A DNA stretch of 64,000 nt, taken from assembly GCA_025174535.1 (NCBI GenBank), contig JALBUN010000038.1, positions 1-64,000 on the forward strand, given 5' to 3'. The DNA comes from Cantharellus purpuraceus. Taxonomy: Eukaryota > Basidiomycota > Agaricomycetes > Cantharellales > Hydnaceae. Shown in pieces: positions 1-10,365 of this stretch. The notes beneath the pieces were generated by a model. That model made no database searches. It had not been told where the DNA came from and saw nothing but the letters and a program-made list of their open reading frames with translations. The number at the start of each line of letters is the position of its first letter. The stretch's first letter is position 1. The position numbers and the translations under genes are program-made.

Positions 1-455
1 TTTCCCTATCAAATTCCATTTATGCAGCACTAATGTGCTATACTTTGCTTTTCCATTCCTAAATATCAGCATATACTTGATGCTTGTACCTGGAATAGAC
101 TTATTCAAATATTCTCTAATTTCTCACATTTTTTCAGGAATATTCCAAGCAGAACTCAGCCCAGAATCAATTATTTCTGCTGTGCTACAGCTGTGGACCC
201 ATAGGCGGTGCCCACAAACCTCTCGTGATTGTTTCTGCTCTCCCATTTTGGACCAGGCATTTGGCTTGAATTCAAGCTCAGATGTCTTTGATCAATAAAT
301 ATTCTGTAACTTGACAACCACAGCCTATCAGGGCACTATTTTCCATGGAGATCATCATCTGAGATGTGTCTATCCATGGCTGTCCAAACTAGTGCAGAAA
401 ACAGGGTGGACACCCTTCTTTTGCCTGATCAGTGCCTAGTTCAGGGTCAGATCAG

Positions 456-690
456 GTGATTGCCTTGAATATTCTACCCCTTTCCATAACATTCTAGCTG
501 TTTCCTTCTATCACCAGACAGAACATTGCAGAACCATTATTCAGCTCCTTATCAGTGTTAGCACAGTGATCAGAACCTGTGATTGGCATTGCAGGAATAT
601 TCTACCCCTTTCTTTCACCTTCCACAACCTTCCAGTAGTTTCCATCTATAATAGGTAGAATATTCCAGAAGCATTAGTCAGTCCCTGTAA
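456..690. repeat. degenerate tandem direct repeat, ~125 bp period
   Basis: Two adjacent units share the order GTGATTG, then GAATATTCTACCCCTTT, then a GTTTCC box, then TCAG-CCCT-like sequence (about 456-560 and 578-690). The copies are clearly diverged. They may be subrepeats of an LTR or of a promoter region. Confidence 0.45.
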
Positions 691-991
691 ATACAATATA
701 TAAGGAGGCCATTTTGCCTCTGAAATAATAACATATTCTACCACTTCTGTCAAGAATTTATTCAAATACTATTCCGACCTATTGGAGTAAGAAGGGAGAG
801 TTTTTATGATAAGGGAAAGTTGTGAAAAGTTTAGGAATTTTTTGATTAAGGGATGAGGAGGAGATGATTTTCAATTTTATTTTGTGAGCCATCCTTTCAT
901 TCTACGGGGGTGGCTACTACTCAAAAGGGAGGTATTATGATGATTTTCATTTGTCATAAACCTCAAGTCAAACGGGTAAAACTCCTTTCTC

Positions 992-998
992 TATAAAA
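992..998 (+). promoter_or_regulatory. possible TATA box (TATAAAA)
   Basis: TATAAAA lies in a C/T-rich context, about 55 bp after the sequence TGATGATTTTCATTTG, which looks like the start of an LTR. No downstream gene is recognised, so this is only a candidate remnant LTR promoter. Confidence 0.2.
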
Positions 999-2232
999 GG
1001 TTTTTCCTATGACATCACATATTATCAGTATCCACATCATTTCTTTTATCATATGTTTCAATCTTACTAAAGGGCATTCTTATCATGTGATTGTCAAATT
1101 GTATATTAGCTACAACTGTGTACGAGTATCAAGGTATTGAATTCACTGTTCTCAATCCTTTCCAAGCTGTAGACAAACAGCTTGTGTCAACTTTCTGTCG
1201 TTCCTGGAATAACTCCTAAACAACCTATTCAATTTGAAATCTTTGCATATCCCATTAGGATATTGCATCAACTATTGCTATCTCAAATTACGAACGATTC
1301 GGATCATTACATCCATTTCTATTAAGCAAACACTTTTTCAAAGTGTTGCTATTCCCATTTCTGCTCAAACATTTTGCAGAAGTCCCAGTTCTTAACCGAA
1401 TATTCTGATATTTGGTAACATCACTCTACTAAACAACACCTCTCCATTGACCCTGCATATATCTGCATCCTTGCAGTAATTGCTCCCCTATTCAAAATCT
1501 ACTTCGCAACCATCCCTCACCTTCATCTTACACTCACACACAACACCCCTCCACATCTTTTTTTTTAACAACTTCTACCCATCTTCTGCACCCCAGTGTG
1601 ACTGGAGTGACATACAGTGTCATCCTCTATCTCAGTAACTGTTGATTACCAGTTCAAGGATCTTTTACAGTTGTTTAACTGTACTTGATTGCACTTGAAG
1701 TAGAGATATTCCTGCTTTGGGTGTGAGTGTAGCATCTGCCTCATGTAACTACAAATCTACATGGTGAGATTGTCTGTTGATAGTCCTGCCATTAGTGCTC
1801 TTGTTTAAGTAACTAGTGTGTACTGCCTTTGCAGAGCATTAGAAGATTGAACTCGTGTGAAGCAGTTGCTAGACTACTTCACACATTGCTGTTACCCGCT
1901 TCTGAGTGCCACTGGTTGGATGGTTGGATTCATCCACCTACTTCCTTTAGCCTCTAAGTGCATTCCCCTCTTTTGGAATATCTGGACCCCTAAGCGTCCG
2001 TGAACTCTAGACTCTGGAAGTCTTATTCATTTCTTGCTGCTAAGAAATGTATTACTTTTCTGCGTATAGTCTGCATTGACCAATACAAAGGATTGTAACC
2101 AAAGTACAAACATTAAATCATTTCTGGAGTTGTGCTGTAGTAGGGTTTGATATTCTTCTCAGCTGTTCATTCACGGAATTGTGGTAATTTAGAGTTTGCC
2201 CTAACACCATAATTTTGCGGGTTCCAAAACAA

Positions 2233-3239
2233 TAGTACTGCAAAACTCAGAGTTGAAGACCATTGGCATCAGGGATGTATATCCGGTCATTGTGTTGGAG
2301 GTGTCCTTTGGGGTCAAGCAACTATTTCAGATTGGAAAGGTCATCCAAGTGTTTAACTGCAACAGGGGCAGATCAGAGTGATGAGTGGATGTTGGAGCAG
2401 AGTTGGTCAATGTCCATGATGGTGACAGCTTGGAGGGTGGGAGTCATGAGGGTGGATGCTTGTAGGGACAATGCCAGCTGCTTGTTAGTGAACACAGGAC
2501 AAAAGTTGTGTGGATTTACAGTGGCATAGTCGCTACTCCCTTCTTTAGGGTAGACATCCCAGTGTCTAGTTAACATGTCAGGCTTTGCTCCAAGTCAATC
2601 AGGGTGGAAGTGGATAATGAGATTGAACTGAGACAGGTGTTTGGACCATCAGACTTGTCTCTGGGTGAGTAGTTTTGTTGTGGAGAAGTATTCCAAGTTC
2701 TTGTGGTCTGTTATGATGTCTACTAGATTGGAGGGGCCTTCGAGGTAGTGTCTCCATATCCAGAAAGCTTCATATATGGCAAGGAACTCTTTGTCATGGA
2801 CATCATAGTTCAGTTTGGGGGGTGTAAATGTACAAGAGTGAAAAGCAATTGGGTGGGCTTGTCGGTCATGCAGAGAGATGATTGGACAGGATCACAGTGC
2901 ATAGTCAGAGACATTGGTCTCTAATAGGATAGGAGTGTCTGGAACCCAATGAGTCAATATTGGAGTGGAGGTAAAGGCCTTTTTCAAGGTCTCAAAGCTG
3001 TGTCTACATTCATCGGTGAATTTCCATTGGATACCCTTCCTAGTAAGCCAGGTGAGTGGAACAGTAATATCAGAGTAGTTGTGGATGAAGCATTGGTAGA
3101 AGTTGGCAAACCCTAGGAAGGACTGTGCATCTTTGACTTTCTGTGGTTCCAGCCATTCCTGTATGGCTTTGATTTTGTCATCGGACATTGTCAGTCCTGC
3201 AGGGGAGAGGATATAGCCTAGATACTTGACTGAGTCAGA
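2233..3239 (-). pseudogene. TE1 RT thumb and RNase H remnant
   Basis: The frame at 2,892-3,188 reads the conserved connection of gypsy pol: FLGFANFYQ, then LTRKGIQWKF, then LLETNVSDYAL, where the last corresponds to the first RNase H aspartate region (ETDASDYAL in TE2). Downstream fragments to 2,233 align with the RNase H end and the integrase start of TE2. Several stops and frame changes break it, so it cannot give a working enzyme. Confidence 0.8.
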
Positions 3240-3929
3240 GTGGAATTTGCATTTGTTGACATGGATGAAGAGGCCATGTTGGTGGAGACATCAGAGTACC
3301 TCTCGGACATGTGTCTGATGTTCATCTTCATTATCCAAATATACCAAAATGTCATCTAAGTAAACAAGGATGGTAACATCAAGGAGATCAGCGAAGGTAT
3401 CATTCATGAACTGCTGGAAGGCAGCCAGAGCATTGGTTAGTCCAAAGGGCATGACACCATTCAAAAGATCCATATTAATGTGGAAAGTCATTTTCCACTC
3501 ATCACCTTCTCAGATATGGACTAGATGATAGGCATGTTGGAGATCAATTTTGGAATAGATCTTAGCCTTTTGCAGGCTCTTGAGCAGGTCTGTGGTGTGG
3601 GGTATTGGGTACTGGTCTTTCTTGGTGATCTTGTTGAGTCCACAGAAGTTGACACATAAATGGAGTGATCCATCCTTTTTGCAGACAAATAGGACTGAAG
3701 CTCCATGGGGCGATAGGGATGGGCAGATGAAGCCCATGGCCAAGTTCTCATCTATGAATGTTTGGAGAGCCAGTAGCTCTTTTTGAGATAGCAAGTAGAT
3801 AGGGCCAAGTGGAGGGGTGGAGTTGTCATCCAACTCAATCTTGAGATCATATGGCCAGTGTTCTGCTAAAGAGTCAGCTTTGGACTTGCTGAACATGTCA
3901 GCAAACTCATGATATTCCTTAGGAACCAT
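3240..3929 (-). pseudogene. TE1 reverse transcriptase remnant
   Basis: Two frames (3,510-3,929 and 3,291-3,491) carry RT blocks: MGFICPSLSPHGASVLFV, a DGSLHLCVNF block, a YSKIDLQHAYH block and the catalytic YLDD box within [11 protein letters not shown]. The gap between them contains a stop. The product would copy element RNA into DNA during retrotransposition. Similarity to TE2 29,128-29,796 is high over the whole domain. Confidence 0.88.
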
Positions 3930-3950
3930 AGATAGGTCCGGTGGAGCTGA

Positions 3951-4805
3951 TCAAGCAGAACAGGTGACAAGGAGCACTGGATTGGAGAGGTGAACCTGGA
4001 ATGTTTGTGATCCATCCAGCTTGCTTAGTCTGGTGAAGACCATAGTGTCCACCATCAATATAGACAGGGGGGTAGGCAGAGTATCTATTGGAGTGGAGTT
4101 AGCAGAGGTGGAAGACAATTTTGCACCTATGGTTGCTGGTGACATCAGGGATGACACAGCCTGCACTGGAGAACAGAATGTGATATGGCCCAATGCCCAG
4201 TCAATTAATAGATTGTAGCAGGTGAGCCAGTTATGTCCAAGAACCACAGAACAGCTGGAGTCAAGCAGAGTAACATAGAATGTAAGGTTCTGGATTTCTC
4301 CAACAGAAAAATGGATAGACAGATCTATAGCTTGTGAAATAATAGCATTAGTAGTGCCATCAAATAATCGGAGTGATATTGAAGTTATGGTGTATGTATG
4401 GAGTTTATGTAAATTGGAAAAAGTGGAATCAAGGAAACAGTGAGTAGAACTGGAGTCAATTAATGCTTGGATAGTTGTATTGGGAATGGAATCAGAGTGG
4501 ACAAGGAGGGTGAGAGAGTCAGAGTGAGAAAGAGTGGATGCATTCAGGTGGGCCTCATTTGTCACATGGGGAGTACCAATGCAGCCCTCAGCCCATACAG
4601 AGGCTAGAGGACTGCTTACTATTTTTTTGGTCTGTCGCTTTAGTGTCAGACTTGTCCATTGTAGCATTGGCTGCATGGCCCTTTGCTTTTGCAGTGGACA
4701 AGGTTGCCTTGTTGCAATCCTTGGCTTGATGACCAGGCTTTCTGCAGAACAGACAGAGGTTGTTGTCCATGCAGCGCTGGTGTTCCTGCTGGGTAAGTTT
4801 GCCAT
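3951..4805 (-). pseudogene. TE1 gag-pol segment with retropepsin-like motif
   Basis: The 284-codon open stretch contains IQALIDSSSTHCFLDSTFS, which sits where retropepsins have ALIDSGAT-type active sites. The usual Gly is Ser here and also in TE2, so this is a family trait rather than a copy-specific lesion. The following GEIQNLTFYVTLLD and VVLGHNWLTCYNLLIDW blocks are typical of the protease-like domain before RT in fungal gypsy elements. The frame overlaps the knuckle-encoding frame, so a shift separates gag from pol. Confidence 0.75.
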
Positions 4806-5157
4806 CCTTTCTCAGCTTGGTGGAGAGGTCTGGAGTACTCTTGCAAGCTCCAGAGTTGTTGCTGGGGCTGGAGTTATTTTGACTGGAACCGGAAGTGGCA
4901 GCATTACCAGTGTTTGACTTTTGGCCAGAGTCAGGGGTGGTCTTCTTATTGGACCCCTTGTTGGACTTTGGGGTCTTGTCTGACAATTTGTCTGACTTGT
5001 TGTTAGCTGAATTTTTGCAAGAGACCTCAGATTGATGTTCCCAATAATGGGTGTCAATGGATTGGGTGAGCTTGCAAAGGTTAACCAGAGTATCCAGCTT
5101 ACTGACATGTGATATCTTGTCCTTGATGTGGGATGGGAGGCCAACATAAAATTGGCA
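4588..5157 (-). pseudogene. TE1 gag C-terminal part with CCHC zinc knuckle
   Basis: The frame at 4,588-4,986 reads a Ser/Asn/Lys-rich linker followed by CLFCRKPGHQAKDC, a CX2CX4HX4C nucleic-acid-binding knuckle of retroviral type. It is continuous with the gag body through a TGA at about 5,157. TE2 has the same TGA at the same place, so the stop is either ancestral or a repeated CGA-to-TGA change. Confidence 0.8.
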
Positions 5158-5715
5158 TCAGAGTGTGGCATTGCCCCATTGGACCTTTGGAGCTAGCTGC
5201 TGGAAACTAACAATGTATTTTGCAATCTTGTGGTTTTCCTTCATCCAAAGTTGATTGAGTTTGTTCTCAGCATTGGCCTTGGGGTTGTAAGGACCAAAAT
5301 TGGTCTGGAGTTTGGAGATGAAGTTGGAGTAGTCCTCTGACCATATCAGATCATCAGAGTCATCCATGAGTGCTGGCTCAATGTAGTCCAGTGTGGTGCC
5401 CTTGAGATAGGACATGGCGAAGGTGACCTTCGCCCAATCAGATGTGAATGTGTTGGGGTGGTCACAGAAATTCAACTGGCATTGCACCAGGAATGGTTGG
5501 AGTTTGTGTGGATTGGAGCCATCAAAAGGGTTGGGTTCCTGGACCTTGGTCTGGGACTTAGGAGTTTGTGGGGTATGGATGCTGCTGGCAAGCAGGGAGA
5601 TGGCTTGCACCAGATTTGGGGAGGGTGGAGTATCATCCTCTTCATTGACAGCCTCTATGTGACCCATCAGTTCTTTGATGACCTCAGGGATGGTGTTGAT
5701 GCTGGGAGCAGGCAC
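5158..5715 (-). pseudogene. TE1 gag body (capsid-like)
   Basis: This 185-codon frame encodes the retrotransposon gag core: FDGSNPHKLQPFLVQC, FAMSYLKGTTLDYIEPAL, YSNFISKLQTNFGPYNP and ELNQL-like segments. This Ty3-gag layout assembles the virus-like particle. The first codon chosen by the open frame is not the likely start; an ATG further upstream in the leader (near 5,750) is separated from it by stops. The copy is inactive. Confidence 0.82.
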
Positions 5716-5794
5716 TTCGATGGTTCATGTACATTTGGAATTGGTGGTGGATCATGGCATTGGGGTAGGAATGAGTACAGCAGTTCAAATATAC

Positions 5795-6150
5795 TGTTAC
5801 ACACTAGGTCTGATTGGAGGTTGGAACTTGGATCAGAGTTTGGGGTTGGAGTTGGAGTGGGATTGGGGTGCATCAGGGGGTCAGAATGGACTTGGCTTCA
5901 GCTTATGTGCTGCACCCTCACTAATACCAGTGTCCAAGATTTTGGAGATGGAGTATGACTTAGATAATTCAGATTGGACTTAGGAGCTAGGTGTGATTCA
6001 ATATTTGAACTGGGGAATGAAGTCCCCAGGTGTACAACTTAAATACATATTTGAAATCTAATAATAGTTACTCCAGTGGTGGGTCTCTGAGGCCAATGGC
6101 CTTATGTGAATATGTCTGACTCCGATGGGGACAGATGTCTGGGTTCCTAT
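5795..6150 (-). repeat. TE1 5' LTR, inner part
   Basis: The sequence runs from TGTTACACACTAGG (reverse complement of the LTR 3' end) and matches the TE2 LTRs throughout. It breaks at CCTAT|GACGC, where the tandem element starts. The missing ~175 bp are found at 19,237-19,411. The two parts add up to about 530 bp, the size of the TE2 LTRs. Confidence 0.88.
6148..6150. other. target-site duplication TAT (partner 19,237-19,239)
   Basis: The LTR reads CCTAT before the insertion and TATGGTG after it, and an uninterrupted LTR reads CCTATGGTG. The 3-bp TAT duplication fits the TWA duplications of PIF/Harbinger transposons. Confidence 0.8.
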
Positions 6151-6527
6151 GACGCTTATTCAGAAATACAACAAATACATATGTACAACCTATTTTCCTC
6201 AAATTTTATACAATACACTTCAATTCAAACTTATTTTCATATTTCAACATGATTCTCAAATTTTACACAATATACTAGATTAAAACATATTGTGATATTT
6301 TGGCATAATTCTCAAAAATAATTGTTTTTTCCCCATTTAGTGGTGGCAACTCTCTTGAAGGAACATCCAAATATCATTGATTCTTTCTTATACAATACTT
6401 GTAACATAATTTGAACTATCTTTAATCCCCACCTGGTATTTGTATATCTAAATACCCTATATAATACCAACTATATTCATATATTATATCCATGTAAATG
6501 ATTATGTTCATCTCAACCAAATATAGA
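6151..6527 (-). repeat. terminal repeat R of copy A, truncated
   Basis: It begins GACGCTTATTCAG and follows R for about 375 bp. At CAACCAAATATA it jumps straight into the sequence next to the tail-anchored gene, losing the other end of R and the adjacent ~80 bp that copy B keeps (12,500-12,765). The join shows only an A/T-rich microhomology, so this looks like an internal deletion. Confidence 0.85.
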
Positions 6528-6534
6528 CATGCCA

Positions 6535-7017
6535 TTATGAATTCTTATCTTCATTGGTATGTCTGGACACTGTCCAACACAGCAAAGCCAATAGTATACC
6601 AATACTAGTTATGTAGATCATGTGCACTGTACGGCCAAGATATAGTTTCTGCCTATTTATATCTGGGCCTGGCTGTCTAACAAACGCCTGATTCACATGT
6701 GTGGTTATAATGTGTGCATATCCAGAGGTTGGATCAGAACCACTTACAAATCTGTTGGTTTTATTCAGAAAACCTGAAATAGGATCACTTTCATTATAGC
6801 CTATTTTATCAGGTTGTAGACCAAGAAATACATATTTGATATGAGGATACTTTGAAAGCTGGAACACTTCACCTTCAGCATATGAACGGTCCAGATACTG
6901 CCCAAAGGGGTACCAGTCACACGTTGTACAATTAGCTAGCCGGTGTGGATTGCTGTGAAAAGGCTTTTGGTAAAACTGTTGATTGAGACGCTGTTTCAGT
7001 AATGGATCAGTCTCCAT
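6535..7017 (-). CDS. tail-anchored membrane protein, copy A
   Basis: A 160-aa frame identical in plan to the 165-aa protein of copies B and C, but with a 15-bp in-frame deletion that removes FVAEF-A between DPI and GFLNK. The only strongly hydrophobic segment is at the C-terminus (ITSIGILLALLCW) followed by a short charged tail, so a tail anchor with the N-terminal part in the cytosol is predicted. No signal peptide is seen. The protein also has an NCTTC motif near residue 30. I recognise no family. It lies directly downstream of the transposase, on the same strand. Confidence 0.7.
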   Translation of the reverse strand: METDPLLKQRLNQQFYQKPFHSNPHRLANCTTCDWYPFGQYLDRSYAEGEVFQLSKYPHIKYVFLGLQPDKIGYNESDPISGFLNKTNRFVSGSDPTSGYAHIITTHVNQAFVRQPGPDINRQKLYLGRTVHMIYITSIGILLALLCWTVSRHTNEDKNS

Positions 7018-7072
7018 AGATACCTATAAGTATAAAACATACAAATATTCAATTTTATTCTGGGAAAAAAAT

Positions 7073-8548
7073 TTACAGTTGAATGTAGCATAGGTATACA
7101 ATAATATTATTACTATTGTCTTTCCAATACTCTTTAATACATTCTGTAGATTTAAAGCTTGATGTTGCTTCCCAAGTTTTCTCTGCATAACATTTCCATT
7201 TAACTAAATATTCTACGTACTTTCCTTTTTCTTTGCCTTATTATTTGTTCTACTTCATTTTCAGTCTCATAATGCATCTCCACATCATACTCACATCTTT
7301 CTAATAGTCGTTGTTGAGATTGAGTCATCTTGTCAACATCTTCTGCTCTTTCCAGTAATGATCTGGGTGGCTCAATATCTGGGTCCTCTTCCTCAGGGTA
7401 ATCAAAATATTGTTCACACCATTTTTCATGATAAGGGGATGGTTTGATCTTACGTAGTTCTACAAATTTCTTAATATTCCATAATAGACATGCTACCTTT
7501 AATTCCAGATTAAAGACAGCAGGATTTGTAGTTCTAATAGATCTCTTATTATCAAATTTTTCAAACAATCTTGCAAACCCTCCAAAGAATGCTTCTACTG
7601 TTGAACGAAAGGCACCAAACTTCTTATTAAAAATCTTTTCTTCAGGTTTAAGTTCAACATTTTTGGCTTCCGAAAAGGATAAAAGAAGTTCTTAGGCTTT
7701 AATATACTTGCCTTTACTACTTCTGGAATAGCAGATGGATAAGCTCCATCAAAGCCTATCTGATCATTCTTATCTATTTTATTCCATACAGCCATCTCTA
7801 CAAACATTTTTGCATCAGGATTTAGTTTACATGCCAATGAAGGTGAGGTGAATAGAACCATTTGATTAATGTCAATGCATACTTGAGTACGAAATCCTGC
7901 CTTTTTAAATTTATATGAGTACCCCTCTTCAGATGCCGATCCAATCAAAATTCCTCTTGTATCATGACCATCAAGAAGTAATGTCACTGATTCCATTTTT
8001 GGAGGATTCTTTATAAGAGCTGATAATATCCTTATTATTATATTTGAGAACATTGTACGCAGTGAATCAGTAACTTGTTTATCTAGATCAAAGTTAAGAT
8101 GATGCAGACGACCATAAAATTCCTTATGAACATCATAAAAGCTACTTGATGGCATGAAATTTCCTATTTCTTCATAAGTAGGACCTTTGAGTAGATGATA
8201 TAGTACTAACAAGCCTTTTTCTATCTCTCTATAAGGTGTAGAATGTTCTTCAACTGAAAACAATACCACAAGAAAGAAAAATACTGGTATTGGTCCAAGC
8301 TTGTTATATACTACTTTTTTTACATCATCCATATCATTCATATCTTTTAGTTTTGTTCTATGATATTTTTTGTGTTCTAAGACAGGCCACTTTGTGTATA
8401 GAAAATTCCAATGATTGTCCATCAACTTATTATATGCTCTGTCCCTTTGATCATTCCACATTTTAAGTTGCTGAAGCTCTTTTTCTTCTTTCTCTTTTTG
8501 CTCTTTCTCTTTTTGCTCCTTTGTGCGTTTTTGCTGGTCTGAGGGCAT
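7073..8548 (-). pseudogene. DDE transposase with chromodomain, copy A (frameshifted)
   Basis: This is the same gene as at 13,324-14,800 and 42,377-43,853, but a T-run of five instead of six at about 7,660 shifts the frame after residue ~300, between the second D and the E of the DDE triad. It reads as two frames, 7,595-8,548 and 7,200-7,568. The out-of-frame chromodomain (to the stop at 7,073) is the same as in the other copies. Copy A therefore probably depends on a transposase from elsewhere. Confidence 0.85.
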
Positions 8549-8643
8549 TTTGACTAAGATACTCTTATATTACAGTAAAACAAAAATATGTTCATTTTTT
8601 GATAATTGAATTTTAAATTAAATAATATTTATTCTATGAAGCT
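8549..8643. promoter_or_regulatory. divergent promoter region, copy A
   Basis: These 95 AT-rich bases separate the start codons of the transposase (minus) and the 216-aa gene (plus). The same spacing and sequence occur in copies B and C, so both genes must share a compact bidirectional control region. No canonical TATA box stands out beyond A/T runs. Confidence 0.55.
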
Positions 8644-9294
8644 ATGTTGTCTGTCTCTAAGCAAGTTGTTCGTAAAATATCTACTGTCTTTGTTAAAAAA
8701 GAACCAGAGGATGATGAAAATCCTTTGTATATAGACTCTGACACCATCTACATAAAATTCAGATTAAGAAATCCCCCAAAGGACTTCTTTCCAGCTGGAT
8801 CGGTTTCTCAGGAAAGAGATAAAACACCAGAAGCACTGTACAATAAGATGATTGAAAAGGGCAATGAAATAAGTAATTCAACCTGGATTCAACAAAATCA
8901 TTGTATGTCAAGTCTGCAAACCATGCAACAGGATAATCTGCCTAGTTGTAATATTTCTATTGCTAGAGAAACTGGCAAGAAGTGTGATATTTCTATTGCT
9001 GGGGAAACTTGTAAGAACTGTGATGTGTATAACAATTTGGTTACATCAATGGTTGTTGCATTGAAACAACAGCAGAGAGTTTTCAAGAAAAGTAAAATCA
9101 CAATCTATGGTATGATCATAACTAAGGATGGTAGGTTAAAATTATATGAAACCACCAATAACAATCAGGGTGTTTCAATTGTTGTATATCCTTCCTCTGG
9201 ATACAGCATAGAAGCTCAGTTTGAAGAGTGTTCTAATGCTATTGACATTATATTCCAAAGTATAAGAAATCAGATGTTCAAAGAATCCTCATAA
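8644..9294 (+). CDS. 216-aa element protein of unknown function, copy A
   Basis: Intact frame, essentially identical to the copy C gene. The N-terminus is basic (SKQVVRKIS) and followed by VKKEPEDDE, which fits a sumoylation consensus (hydrophobic-K-x-E). The middle has two repeats of an ISIARETGKKCD-like unit with paired cysteines (KNCD). The C-terminal third looks like an alpha/beta fold (KITIYGMIITKDGRLKLYE). No family is recognised. Harbinger elements usually encode a second Myb-like protein that helps the transposase; this gene occupies that position but shows no obvious Myb tryptophans. Confidence 0.7.
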   Translation: MLSVSKQVVRKISTVFVKKEPEDDENPLYIDSDTIYIKFRLRNPPKDFFPAGSVSQERDKTPEALYNKMIEKGNEISNSTWIQQNHCMSSLQTMQQDNLPSCNISIARETGKKCDISIAGETCKNCDVYNNLVTSMVVALKQQQRVFKKSKITIYGMIITKDGRLKLYETTNNNQGVSIVVYPSSGYSIEAQFEECSNAIDIIFQSIRNQMFKESS

Positions 9295-9312
9295 GGAGTT
9301 GATTTAAAAGTC

Positions 9313-9507
9313 CTAGTTTCTACACTCACAACATTTTTCATCTATTTTCACTTGGATAATTTCAAGATTTGAACTTTTGTTCACACAACAATAAGTACCA
9401 TTAGTATCATGATGAGTATTTTTTGAATGTTCAGAGCTCTTAGGACATTTAATATCCTTACAATCTGTAACTACAGATGTAGTAGTTATATGATTTGCTT
9501 TAAACAC
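9313..9507 (-). CDS. small cysteine-rich frame, copy A
   Basis: About 60 codons reading TTTSVVTDCKDIKCPKSSEH and ending KCCECRN, with eight cysteines. The frame starts with a GTG in this copy, so it is probably the 3' part of a larger or spliced gene; in copy C the same segment also lacks an ATG. It is convergent with the 216-aa gene and ends 19 bp from it. Function unknown. Confidence 0.35.
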   Translation of the reverse strand: MFKANHITTTSVVTDCKDIKCPKSSEHSKNTHHDTNGTYCCVNKSSNLEIIQVKIDEKCCECRN

Positions 9508-10049
9508 TATTGTAGAAAATTCTTTCTACTATTAATATTTTTCATACCTTTTACTGTTACAGGGAAACAACACCTCACATTTGTTATCACTTCTGAAAAA
9601 AAACCTTCTGTGATAGCATGATCAAACTCTCTTGTAACAGTTACTATGTAAAACTGGGTGACTTTTCTCGATGTTTGAATGCAAGTTATTGTCATTTCCT
9701 CTAAAGCTCTTTTTCCCTTATTCTTCCTAATCTTTTTATTCAATTGAAAAACTGCTATAGCTCTTGCTATAATCTGCAGTTCTGGATTTATCTGATTTGT
9801 GTTCTCATGTGTAAAAAACAGTATCTCATTATCATTTTTTATAACACACATCTCTATAACATTTCTTGTTATATTTCCCCTCACATTCATAGTGATTTTA
9901 TTATGAGTGATGATTAATCTTTCATCCTTGTCATATTTCATGAGAAAGAGCACTTCTCTGGTAAAATCATTAACCAACGTAGATCCTTCCCTGACTCTAG
10001 TAGATCTATCTAAGTATGTAAAAATTTTCTTGAAGACTCCTTTAAACAT
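9507..10049 (-). CDS. 180-aa element protein, copy A
   Basis: ATG frame starting two bases after the stop of the upstream small acidic frame (TGAAATG arrangement). Sequence blocks include IFTYLDRSTRVREG, INPELQIIARAIAVFQLNK and FYIVTVTREFDHAITEG. It is mixed alpha/beta, soluble and not recognised. Its 3' end is altered: copy C keeps a longer C-terminus plus about 420 bp that are deleted here, while copy C has lost the middle of this gene. Copy B lacks almost all of it. Confidence 0.5.
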   Translation of the reverse strand: MFKGVFKKIFTYLDRSTRVREGSTLVNDFTREVLFLMKYDKDERLIITHNKITMNVRGNITRNVIEMCVIKNDNEILFFTHENTNQINPELQIIARAIAVFQLNKKIRKNKGKRALEEMTITCIQTSRKVTQFYIVTVTREFDHAITEGFFSEVITNVRCCFPVTVKGMKNINSRKNFLQ

Positions 10050-10050
10050 T

Positions 10051-10218
10051 TCACATCATCTTTTTGTAATCAAAACTGAGGATCTCATCATCAATATCTA
10101 AAGTAATATCTCTAAAATCTGTCTCAAAAAACTGTTTAGTCCATTGTGTGTCAACCATTATACCATAATCCCAAAGATCAAGAGAACTCCAATCATTGCA
10201 CTTATTATCTTTACCCAT
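10051..10218 (-). CDS. small Trp/Asp-rich protein, copy A
   Basis: 55-codon frame MGKDNKCNDWSS...SFDYKKMM with a conserved ATG in all three copies. The protein is acidic and rich in Trp, Asp and Phe. Its end depends on an A-run: five A here, six in copy B (61 codons), seven in copy C (54 codons). A change of one base could fuse it with the 180-aa frame that follows. No family recognised. Confidence 0.45.
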   Translation of the reverse strand: MGKDNKCNDWSSLDLWDYGIMVDTQWTKQFFETDFRDITLDIDDEILSFDYKKMM

Positions 10219-10365
10219 GATGTCAATAAAGAAGGATATATAAAATTTATTTCATTTTTTACTAGATATGTGCATAGTTCTGAAGAGCAGAATGGTGAAT
10301 CAAATCAGAATGTTGTAGTAAACATCCATATTTTTATCTAATATTTATAAATTGAATTATATATA

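Larger units (their letters stand above)
1..2232. other. AT-rich region without a recognisable gene
   Basis: No reading frame here resembles a known protein, and the open frames are short. The stretch looks like old repeat remains: it contains a degenerate direct repeat (456-690) and TATA-like motifs. The boundary at about 2,233 is where similarity to the gypsy element on its right begins abruptly, so that element is truncated against this sequence. I cannot assign a transposon class. Confidence 0.4.
2233..6150 (-). mobile_element. TE1: truncated, decayed Ty3/gypsy retrotransposon
   Basis: Reading right to left this holds part of the 5' LTR, gag with a CCHC knuckle, a retropepsin-like segment, reverse transcriptase and RNase H. 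It stops at the very start of integrase near 2,233, so integrase, chromodomain and 3' LTR are missing. It belongs to the same family as TE2 at 26,758-36,420, with matching order and protein sequence. CpG is scarce compared with TE2 and many CGs appear as TG or CA, which suggests age and methylation-driven decay. Its 5' LTR is split by the 13 kb composite inserted at 6,151. Confidence 0.9.

Noticed and set aside
7444..7695. 79-83 codon frame opposite the transposase in three copies
   Set aside because: Antisense shadow of the DDE region; it has no separate support.
8898..9101. 67-codon minus-strand frame repeated at 15,150 and 41,823
   Set aside because: It is the exact antisense of the 216-aa gene and is conserved only because that gene is.
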